A stretch of DNA of 43,079 nt from [Phormidium] sp. LEGE 05292 (GTDB lineage: Bacteria > Cyanobacteriota > Cyanobacteriia > Cyanobacteriales > Aerosakkonemataceae), in assembly GCF_015207735.1 (NCBI RefSeq), contig NZ_JADEWG010000048.1:1-43079 (forward strand), in the 5' to 3' direction. Shown piece by piece: positions 16,401 through 22,564 of the stretch. The translations under genes and the position numbers were made by a program. The notes beneath the pieces are model-generated. The model saw nothing but the letters and a program-made list of their open reading frames with translations, was not told the origin of the DNA and did no database searches. How positions within the stretch are numbered: the stretch's first letter is position 1; the number at the start of each line of letters is the position of its first letter.

Positions 16401-17717
16401 GCTTCCTGGGAAATTTCCAGAGAAAAACAGGCAGAACTACAACAAATAGTTGATAAAAAGTTAGTTTTGCGACTTTATGACACCACTGGAGGCATTGACT
16501 TAGATACACAACAAGCTCATTGTGTGCGGGATTATGAGTGTGTTGAAGAAAAGTCAGATTTATATGTTGCACTTCCGCAGAGCGATCGCGATTATGTAGC
16601 TGAGTTAGGTTACATAACAGATGATGGACAATGGCTAAAAATTGCCCGTTCTCCACTAGTGCATATCAACAGCGAAGTCAAAGATAACGGAATTATTACC
16701 AATGGTACAGATGCAACTTCCTTAGTTAACACACCAACTTTCACCACAACAGAAAATCATTTGTGGTTAATAGTTCGTGACATGAAAAATGCAGATGTTT
16801 ACTGGGAAATTTCCGAAGTAGAACAAGCAGAGTTGCAAAGGTCTGGGAAACAACTGCTATTGAGAATTTACGACATTACAGGTATTGACTTCGATCGACA
16901 ACCAGCCAATAGTTTGCAGGAATATGAATGTAATTCCAAATTTGCGAATTTACAGGTTGTGATTCCACAGCGCGATCGCGATTACATAGCAGAAATAGGC
17001 TACATTACTAAAGATGGTCAATGGCTAAAATTGGCTCGTTCTGCTTCCCTGCGAATTGTTAGTCCACCAAAAGAAGCGGTTTCTGCAAAGTCTAACGGCG
17101 TTACAAGCGCACCCGCAAACACATCATCCGGTTTTATCGGTAATGCAATGCAAGTTATTTCGGATGGAGTAAGCAATATTGCCAAAGTAACAACCAATTT
17201 ATTGACAGATTCCAGCGAAACAGCCACCAATTTAACTGAAGATTTAGCCAAGACTGCAACACTTAATGGAGGTACAGCCGCAGTTGTGGGATTGGGAACA
17301 GCTGCAACAACCGCTTTACAGAGTTCTCAAGATAACAATACTTACACAAATGGTCAACCTCCGCTCAAACGCGAATGTCGGATTATCCTCGTACCTTTTA
17401 ATGCAAAGGATGCTTACGCTTACTGGGAAATTAGTGAAGATTATCAGGAAGCTCTCCGGCAACAAGGTGGGAAAAAGTTTATGCTGCGGGTTCATGATGC
17501 CACTAATTTGGATATTGACTATCAGCAACCTCACAACACTCAAGAGTATGTGTGCGAAGAAACACAACAGGATCGGCACGTTAGTGTTCCGGTGAGCGAT
17601 CGCGACTACATCGCAGAAGTCGGTTACTATACCGAAGATGGTCGCTGGTTGCGTTTAATTCGCTCTTTCCATGTTCGCGTACCTCTAGAAGGTAAATCTA
17701 AATGGCTATCGGTCTAA
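13467..17717 (+). CDS. PstS-like binding domain, membrane segment and seven DUF4912 repeats
   Basis: About 1416 residues. Order: signal peptide (1-36, ALAAAAPIAANSTARPLLAQ); a phosphate-type binding domain (about 55-290: LRIDGSTSMSEINKALEKNF, DIAAIGRPLTKEE, DRPTSSDTRQG); a Pro/Ala linker with two near-identical units; a membrane segment (about 356-374, WLWLLLLPLFGGLLWWLF) followed by KGRGGKG, which suggests the rest is cytoplasmic; then seven DUF4912 copies near nt 14664, 15099, 15510, 15924, 16363, 16757 and 17379. Each copy has the pattern AYWEI, LRLYD, and RDYxAEIGY...GQWLKIARS. Copies 2-5 are very alike, so they duplicated recently. DUF4912 has no known role. I infer a transmembrane sensor or anchor. 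The frame stays open to a TTG at 13425; I chose the GTG at 13467 because AAGGG lies eight bases before it. Confidence 0.85.
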   Translation: MPGKQQKPLATLAITLALAAAAPIAANSTARPLLAQSSNETSFPMPKELPRGKSLRIDGSTSMSEINKALEKNFETKYPGTKIKLSYQGTDAALKALKEGKIDIAAIGRPLTKEEKAQGLVAVPVTRNKIAIIVGRNNQFQKSITAQQFAKIYNGEISNWSQVGGKPGKIRIIDRPTSSDTRQGLFTYNIFRTDGFKISSNHKTVAKDSTEAVIRNLGKTGIGYAISDQVVNNPKVRIVQMHNVLPNNPRYPFSQPLIYVYKKSNATPAILAFLGNATSSQNQKLIEAGRVSGAIVAINGTTPAKPPAAVTPNASSPPAAKPKPPTAVTDKVSSPPAAKPKPAKNAVATDESKSGIAPWLWLLLLPLFGGLLWWLFKGRGGKGAAPVVVPPVVPAKTPKSRIILTLRNSQDAYAYWEIPDRVKEEMRQQGGEKMKLRLYDVTSIDMDHQTPHSVKEFDCSEQQQDLHLPIALPERDYIVELGYLTSDDRWLKVIRSLHVRVPAGEPTDSSIPETAAETAAAAGVGLADALTTKETAETLVLHENRLILVPENSQNVHACWEISPEKHTEIQQLGGQKLVLRLYDTTGGIDLNTQSAHSEWEFDCDEQSSDLQIAIPQSERDYTAEIGYITDYGQWLKIARSSTVRINSEVQGNGNVAAAGVGLVDPIVPTKTSVTPVIQANRLIIVPENSQKAHACWEITPEKQTELRELGGNKLVLRLYDTTGGFDLDTQSVYSEWEFDCDEQTSNLEIAIPQSERDYTAEIGYITDYGQWLKIARSSPVRINSEVQHNGNSAAGVGLADTIVPTQTSETPLTPESKLTLVQRNSQDAYASWEISSEKQTELQELGGNKLVLRLYDTTGDIDLDTQPADSEWEFDCDEQSSGLQIAIPQGERDYTAEIGYVTDYGQWLKIARSSPVRINGKVQGNGISGVTTGALGVAAAAAGVGLANTIVQSQSSETPVTQESRLILVQRNSQDAFASWEISREKQAELQQIVDKKLVLRLYDTTGGIDLDTQQAHCVRDYECVEEKSDLYVALPQSDRDYVAELGYITDDGQWLKIARSPLVHINSEVKDNGIITNGTDATSLVNTPTFTTTENHLWLIVRDMKNADVYWEISEVEQAELQRSGKQLLLRIYDITGIDFDRQPANSLQEYECNSKFANLQVVIPQRDRDYIAEIGYITKDGQWLKLARSASLRIVSPPKEAVSAKSNGVTSAPANTSSGFIGNAMQVISDGVSNIAKVTTNLLTDSSETATNLTEDLAKTATLNGGTAAVVGLGTAATTALQSSQDNNTYTNGQPPLKRECRIILVPFNAKDAYAYWEISEDYQEALRQQGGKKFMLRVHDATNLDIDYQQPHNTQEYVCEETQQDRHVSVPVSDRDYIAEVGYYTEDGRWLRLIRSFHVRVPLEGKSKWLSV

Positions 17718-17740
17718 AACCGGACATTGTGTAGACCCAG

Positions 17741-17834
17741 ATCTTGCACTAGGAGGCGGAGCCTCTATTTCTCGTTACCAGGTTGAACCTGGTAACGAGG
17801 GTTGGGAGGTTCTACCTCCTTACTGGAGCAAGAT
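17741..17834. repeat. dispersed palindromic repeat, ATCTTGC-ended
   Basis: Bounded by ATCTTGC (17741-17747) and GCAAGAT (17828-17834). It contains GGAGGCGGAGCCTC, the long palindrome TCGTTACCAGGTT/AACCTGGTAACGA and GGAGGTTCTACCTCC. A related copy in the opposite orientation is at 25457-25537. Translation of this block causes a false N-terminal extension of the next gene. Confidence 0.8.
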
Positions 17835-17905
17835 ATCTAATAAACCGAACTATCATCAGCAACTCCTCAAAATTTAGTCAATTATTAAAGTCAGGAAACA
17901 AAACA

Positions 17906-18439
17906 ATGGGACTCTTCTTTGAGATTTTGAGCTCAATCAACAATCCTAACCAGCAAGGTAGTGTTTCTCAGATAGAATACGTTGTCAACACTGTAAATCA
18001 ATTGTCAGCAAATCGCGGAGTAGATGCTTCTCAAATGCAAAGCATAGTGTCAAATTTAGGCAGTTTACTCCGCCCAGTACTACAACAAAAACGATCGCTA
18101 GCAGATGGCGATTTAGAAAGTCTCATGAATCAAGCTATTGGTACTGGTGGTAATGTATCGGCGTTGCCATCTTTAATTCCGCCTCAAGTACAACAGCAAA
18201 TGATTCAATCGATCGCTCAAACAAGTAAATTAAGCGCCGAGCAAATTCAAACCGCTTTACCTATACTGATTTCTTGTGTCATCAGTTTACTGAATATGGG
18301 AGCAAGTAAACCAGGAATTCAAGGAGGTAGAAATCAGGTTTTAAATGCGTTTTTAGATGCCGATAAATATAGTGATGTAGACCTTGGCGATGTGATGAAA
18401 TTTGCCACTCGGTTTTTAAATCCATCTCAAGCAGCTTAA
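17906..18439 (+). CDS. conserved protein of unknown function, possibly DUF937/YidB-like
   Basis: About 177 residues starting MGLFFEILSSINNPNQQG. The frame is open from 17783, but the extra 41 residues come from the palindromic repeat at 17741-17834 and its flank; the ATG at 17906 has AGGAA 10 bases upstream. The protein is helical, with QMQSIVSNLGSLLRPVL, LPSLIPPQVQQQMIQSIAQ and a more hydrophobic stretch IQTALPILISCVISLLNMGAS (about 125-145), and ends DVMKFATRFLNPSQAA. The MGLF-start and Gly/Leu helical pattern recall DUF937/YidB proteins, but this match is weak. No signal peptide. Function unknown. Confidence 0.7.
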   Translation: MGLFFEILSSINNPNQQGSVSQIEYVVNTVNQLSANRGVDASQMQSIVSNLGSLLRPVLQQKRSLADGDLESLMNQAIGTGGNVSALPSLIPPQVQQQMIQSIAQTSKLSAEQIQTALPILISCVISLLNMGASKPGIQGGRNQVLNAFLDADKYSDVDLGDVMKFATRFLNPSQAA

Positions 18440-18440
18440 G

Positions 18441-18537
18441 AAAGGCAGAAGGCAGAGGGCAGAAGGCAGAAGACTCCAAGGTAGAAGTAAAAATTCTCCT
18501 TGTCCCCTTGTCCCCTTGTCCCCTTGTCCCCCCTGTT
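18441..18537. repeat. GGCAGAA heptamers and TTGTCCCC octamers
   Basis: Tandem GGCAGAA units (18443-18472), then TTGTCCCC octamers (18500-18531). They separate two convergent genes and may stop both transcripts, although no classical terminator is seen. Confidence 0.8.
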
Positions 18538-18552
18538 CCCCTGCAAGACAGC

Positions 18553-18915
18553 TTATTTCTGCCAACCTTTTTGGGCTTGTTCTAAGACGTAAGCTGCTAC
18601 ATTTTCGATTTCTTGTTGAGTTAAACGGTCTTTATATGCTGACATATTGGCTTTACCGTTGGTGACAATGGATGCGATCGCTCCTACATCACCATAACCA
18701 TTTTTTTGCAAAGCTTTTAACTTCAAGTTTTTTCCTCGGCGAATGATGTTCCCACCATTAACATGACAACCTACACAATTAGCTTGAAACACTTTTTCGC
18801 CATTCCCTAAATCCGCCGCCCAAGCTTGAGGTACAATTGAAAAAAACAGTAGGCAACATAATATGAAAAAACGCCCTGTTTTCTGAATCCAATTTAGCAA
18901 ATTTTTTGCTTTCAT
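18553..18915 (-). CDS. petJ: cytochrome c6
   Basis: Soluble haem protein of the thylakoid lumen that carries electrons from cytochrome b6f to photosystem I or to terminal oxidase. Signal peptide about 1-33 (GRFFILCCLLFFSIVPQAWA), mature start ADLGNGEKVFQANCVGCH. The haem motif is CVGCH (47-51) and the axial methionine is M91 in TNGKANMSAYKDRL. The end ENVAAYVLEQAQKGWQK is the c6 signature. Two oddities: the usual MP after the haem ligand is MS, and GGNIIRRGKNLKLKALQKNG carries extra basic residues. It could therefore be a divergent c6 paralogue. The frame extends to a TTG at 18942; the ATG at 18915 gives the better signal peptide. It is probably co-transcribed with the gene upstream. Confidence 0.9.
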   Translation of the reverse strand: MKAKNLLNWIQKTGRFFILCCLLFFSIVPQAWAADLGNGEKVFQANCVGCHVNGGNIIRRGKNLKLKALQKNGYGDVGAIASIVTNGKANMSAYKDRLTQQEIENVAAYVLEQAQKGWQK

Positions 18916-18956
18916 TTTTAATCTGTTTTCTCTGCTCTCCAAGTCCTAAATTAACC

Positions 18957-19580
18957 TCAAACTTCTTTTACCCAAATTGCTAAACCGCCGCCTCTACCCC
19001 GCGCCGCAATGTACTTTTCATTAATGGCGAAGAATGCAAAAAAAGGTAAATCTCGGATATGTTTTTGCTCAAATTCCTGGTTTTTCTTTTCCCCACCACG
19101 AAAGCCGCCACTATAAATAGTCAAGCCCAAAAACCCTAGTTGAAATTGGGTAAATTCAAAAGCTAAAAGGTTTTTCTTGCCTAAATACTTGGCTGGCCCG
19201 TTAAACTTAAATGAGATCGTGCCAACGTGCAATTGATTGGCAATTTTTAACTGATTTGGATTGAGATTACTATCTGTTTCGGCAGGAGAAAGGGAAATTT
19301 GAGCTTTGACAAACTTTGGTACATAAAACCCATTTCCCATTTTAACTCCCGATCGCTGACGCGACTTTTTCGGTGATACCACAAAATGCAGTCGCCAAGA
19401 ACCGATTAAAGATTCTAAAGGGTAATTTATTCGTTGTTGTTTGGTAAATTTTTCCGTTTCTAATAAGGCTTGAACTACTTCTGCTGCGGGAGGGCGAGCG
19501 CTTTTTTGCCCCAAAGCAGCCGCTTTAGTTAAAGTCTCTAAAAAATCCGATGAGGTAGGTGATATTAGATTAGTTGACAT
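18957..19580 (-). CDS. fibrillin/PAP-like protein (plastid lipid-associated type)
   Basis: A 207-residue protein. LESLIGSWRLHFVVSP (about 54-69) resembles the lipocalin-like GxW start of fibrillins, KYLGKKNLLAFEFTQFQLGFLGLTIYSGG lies in the middle, and the end EKYIAARGRGGGLAIWVKE resembles the RGxxGxLFV ending of plastid fibrillins/PAP proteins. In that family, proteins coat lipid droplets or bind lipophilic molecules at thylakoids. No signal peptide. The petJ start is only 14-41 bp downstream, so they probably share a transcript, linking this protein to the thylakoid by context. The family call is by pattern and moderate. Confidence 0.6.
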   Translation of the reverse strand: MSTNLISPTSSDFLETLTKAAALGQKSARPPAAEVVQALLETEKFTKQQRINYPLESLIGSWRLHFVVSPKKSRQRSGVKMGNGFYVPKFVKAQISLSPAETDSNLNPNQLKIANQLHVGTISFKFNGPAKYLGKKNLLAFEFTQFQLGFLGLTIYSGGFRGGEKKNQEFEQKHIRDLPFFAFFAINEKYIAARGRGGGLAIWVKEV

Positions 19581-19701
19581 TAGACGAACAGATTAACTAT
19601 AACCATAAATAATATAGCTTAAATAAGAATAATACTCGACTGTTTAAGATAAAGAGAGCAAAATCAATTGTAGTTTTATATAATTCATTACTTATAACTT
19701 G

Positions 19702-19715
19702 GTAATTAAAAATAC
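19702..19715 (+). promoter_or_regulatory. candidate NtcA-binding site upstream of susA
   Basis: GTAATTAAAAATAC is an exact GTA-N8-TAC match, the core of the NtcA nitrogen-control box, 143 bp before the sucrose synthase start. A match this short occurs by chance about once per 4 kb, and the -10 at the expected distance (TACT around 19737) is poor. It is a candidate only. Confidence 0.35.
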
Positions 19716-19857
19716 AGGGTTAAATTGAACAAGCTCTACTAAAACTATTTTTTTTGGAGGGTAAATCTTAAAAAATAATTAATCTATGTTTAATCTGCCT
19801 AAAGCGCGATCGCAAATTCGCTTTTAAGGTTTAAATTATTTGTAAGTCTATTTAAAA

Positions 19858-22305
19858 ATGTTAGAAGCTTCAGCCTTCAACCGGGTAATTACTATGTATG
19901 AAATGGTTCAGGCTGTCTTAAACAGCGAGCAAAAAACAGACCTAGAACAGTTGGTGAACGCTTTAAGCACCTCTGGTAAAAATTATTTCCTCAGAAATGA
20001 GATTTTACAAACTTTTGCTGATTACTGCCACCAATCAGAAAAACCAGCTTATTTTTTCCATTCTTCTTCTTTAGGACAGCTAATTAACTACACGCATGAA
20101 ATAATTTTAGAAGATGACCAGATTTGGTTTTTAGTTCGTCCCAAAATCGCTAGTCAACAAGCTTGGCGATTCGCTAGAGATTTAAGTACTTGGGAACAGG
20201 AAGATCAAAAAGTTTTATTGGATGTGCGCGATCGTTTAGTGAACAGTTACCAACCGCGCATTTTAGAACTTGACTTCGCCCCCTTTTATCAAAATTCTCC
20301 AGAAGTTAGTGATGCCAGAAATATTGGTCAAGGTTTAGCAGTTTTACATCGATCTTTGCATAGTCAAATAACAACTAATCCTACCTATTGGATAGAAGCT
20401 TTGTGGGAAGTTTTGCAAAGGCATCAATACGATGATATCCCTTTACTAATCAACGAACAAATCAAATCAGGAACCGAATTATTAGAGCAAGTCAAACAAG
20501 CTTTAAATTTAATTGCTGAAAGACCATCTGAAGAACCTTATGAGAAATTTCATGCCGAATTACAAGCACTAGGTTTTGAACCAGGTTGGGGAAATACAGC
20601 ATCCCGTGTACGCGAAACTTTCGCCCTTCTACAGCGATTAATTGACACCCCCGATCCAGCTATTTTAGAAGCATTTGTCGCCCGAATTCCGGCTGTTTTT
20701 CGAGTAGTATTAATTTCCATTCACGGTTGGGTAGGTCAAGAAGAAGTACTTGGAAGACCAGAAACCGCAGGTCAAGTTGTTTATGTACTTAATCAAGCGA
20801 GAAATTTAGAAAACCGATTAGCAGAAGAGATTAAACAAGCGGGTTTAGAATGTTTAGGAATTAAACCGCAAGTAATTATCTTAACCAGATTGATTCCTAA
20901 TTGTGAAGGGACAAAATGTAACTTACGGTTAGAAAAACTTGCTGGAACAGAAAATGCTTGGATATTGCGCGTTCCTTTCCGGGAATTCAACCCAAAAGTT
21001 ACGCAAAACTGGATTAGAAAGTTTGAAATTTGGCCATATTTAGAAACTTTTGCTTTAGACTCGGAACAAGAATTACTCAAAGAGATGGGAGGAAAACCCA
21101 ATTTAATTATTGGTAATTACAGCGATGGGAATTTAGTCGCTTTCTTGTTGGCAAGTCGTTTAGGTGTCACCCAATGCAATATCGCTCATTCTTTAGAAAA
21201 ACCCAAATACTTATTTAGTAACTTGTACTGGCAAGATTTAGAAGAAGAGTATCATTTTTCGGCGCAGTTTACGGCTGATTTAATTAGCATGAATGCTGCT
21301 GACTTTATTATTACTTCTTCCTTCCAAGAAATCGTCGGAACACCCGATACTATAGGGCAGTACGAGTCTTACAATTGTTTTACTATGCCACATTTGTATC
21401 ATGTGGTAAATGGAGCTAATTTATTTAGTCCCAAGTTTAATGTATTAGTTCCTGGAGTTGATGAAAAATTCTTTTTCCCCTACAATCAATCGGAAAATCG
21501 TTCAAGTGAACAAAGTAAAAAGATTAAAGAATTACTTTTTACTAGCGAAGATTCACAAGTTTTAGGGCATTTAGAAAACCCCGATAAAAGACCAATTTTT
21601 GCGTTAGCACCGATTAATTCTATTAAGAATTTAGCGGGGTTGGCAGAGTGTTTTGGCATGAGTAAAGAGTTGCAAGAACGTTGCAATTTAATCTTAGTTA
21701 CTAGCAAGCTGCATAGTTATGAAGCTACTAACCCGGAAGAAGCTAGAGAAATCGAAAGATTACATGAAATTATTCATCAATATCAGCTTCATGGTTGTAT
21801 TCGTTGGTTAGGGATGCGTTTACCAAATGCGGAGTTAGGGGAAGTTTATAGATTGATCGCAGATGCTCAAGGTATATTTGTTCATTTTGCTCGGTTTGAA
21901 GCCTTCGGAATGACGATTTTAGAAGCCATGATTTCTGGTTTACCAACCTTTGCCACACAGTTTGGCGGTGCGCTAGAAATTATTCAAGATGGCGAAAGTG
22001 GATTCTTAATCAATCCTACAGATTTGCCGGGAACTGCGGAAAAAATTATTAATTTTCTCGACCGTTGTGCCGAAAATCCTCAATACTGGCAAGAAGTATC
22101 AGAAAAAGCGATTCAGAGGGTGCGTAATGAATTTAACTGGCAATCGCATACTACAAAACTTTTGTCGATCGCCAAAATCTCCCAATTTTGGAACTACGTC
22201 TCTCGTAATAGCAAAGGAACTCTACTGCGTTACTTAGAAGCGATCTTCTTTTTAATTTACAAACCTAGAGCAGAAATTATCCTGGAGCAGCATCAGAAAC
22301 ATTGA
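19858..22305 (+). CDS. susA: sucrose synthase
   Basis: An 815-residue enzyme that interconverts sucrose plus nucleoside diphosphate with fructose plus UDP- or ADP-glucose; in cyanobacteria it mainly cleaves sucrose and feeds glycogen. The N-terminal regulatory domain (KNYFLRNEILQTFADYC, RPKIASQQAWRFARDL) is followed by a GT4 core: VVLISIHGWVGQEEVLGRPETAGQ (fructose/sucrose side), GNYSDGNLVAFLLASRLGV, and the nucleotide-sugar site ARFEAFGMTILEAMISGLPTFAT with FGGALEII. Length is as in Anabaena and plant enzymes. A second ATG at 19894 (MYEMVQAVLNSEQ) aligns better with known starts and may be the true one. It is the first gene of a sugar-metabolism block; a possible NtcA box lies upstream. Confidence 0.94.
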   Translation: MLEASAFNRVITMYEMVQAVLNSEQKTDLEQLVNALSTSGKNYFLRNEILQTFADYCHQSEKPAYFFHSSSLGQLINYTHEIILEDDQIWFLVRPKIASQQAWRFARDLSTWEQEDQKVLLDVRDRLVNSYQPRILELDFAPFYQNSPEVSDARNIGQGLAVLHRSLHSQITTNPTYWIEALWEVLQRHQYDDIPLLINEQIKSGTELLEQVKQALNLIAERPSEEPYEKFHAELQALGFEPGWGNTASRVRETFALLQRLIDTPDPAILEAFVARIPAVFRVVLISIHGWVGQEEVLGRPETAGQVVYVLNQARNLENRLAEEIKQAGLECLGIKPQVIILTRLIPNCEGTKCNLRLEKLAGTENAWILRVPFREFNPKVTQNWIRKFEIWPYLETFALDSEQELLKEMGGKPNLIIGNYSDGNLVAFLLASRLGVTQCNIAHSLEKPKYLFSNLYWQDLEEEYHFSAQFTADLISMNAADFIITSSFQEIVGTPDTIGQYESYNCFTMPHLYHVVNGANLFSPKFNVLVPGVDEKFFFPYNQSENRSSEQSKKIKELLFTSEDSQVLGHLENPDKRPIFALAPINSIKNLAGLAECFGMSKELQERCNLILVTSKLHSYEATNPEEAREIERLHEIIHQYQLHGCIRWLGMRLPNAELGEVYRLIADAQGIFVHFARFEAFGMTILEAMISGLPTFATQFGGALEIIQDGESGFLINPTDLPGTAEKIINFLDRCAENPQYWQEVSEKAIQRVRNEFNWQSHTTKLLSIAKISQFWNYVSRNSKGTLLRYLEAIFFLIYKPRAEIILEQHQKH

Positions 22306-22564
22306 TCTATGAAAATAGGGGGAGGAATTTCTGAGCAAAAAAGCTTAACGTTTTTTTAAGGGTAGAGGTTAAGCGTTCCGGTCACAATTTATCTACTCAA
22401 AGTCTAGATTATGTGTCTGAATGCTTCAACCTTACTTCAGTGTGAAGTTGTTTTCCCAGTTAATATTTAAAATCAGAATCATTAAAGAACTCCCTATGAT
22501 GTCAATCTCGAATTACTCATCTAAAATCAAAAACTAATACTTACAGAAACTAACACCAGCACCG

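Noticed and set aside
17783-17905. N-terminal extension of the gene at 17906
   Set aside because: It translates part of the dispersed palindrome; the ATG at 17906 has a ribosome-binding site.
22341-22377. hairpin after susA (GCTTAAC/GTTAAGC)
   Set aside because: Only 7 bp with an 18-base loop, and no T-run follows; too weak to call a terminator.
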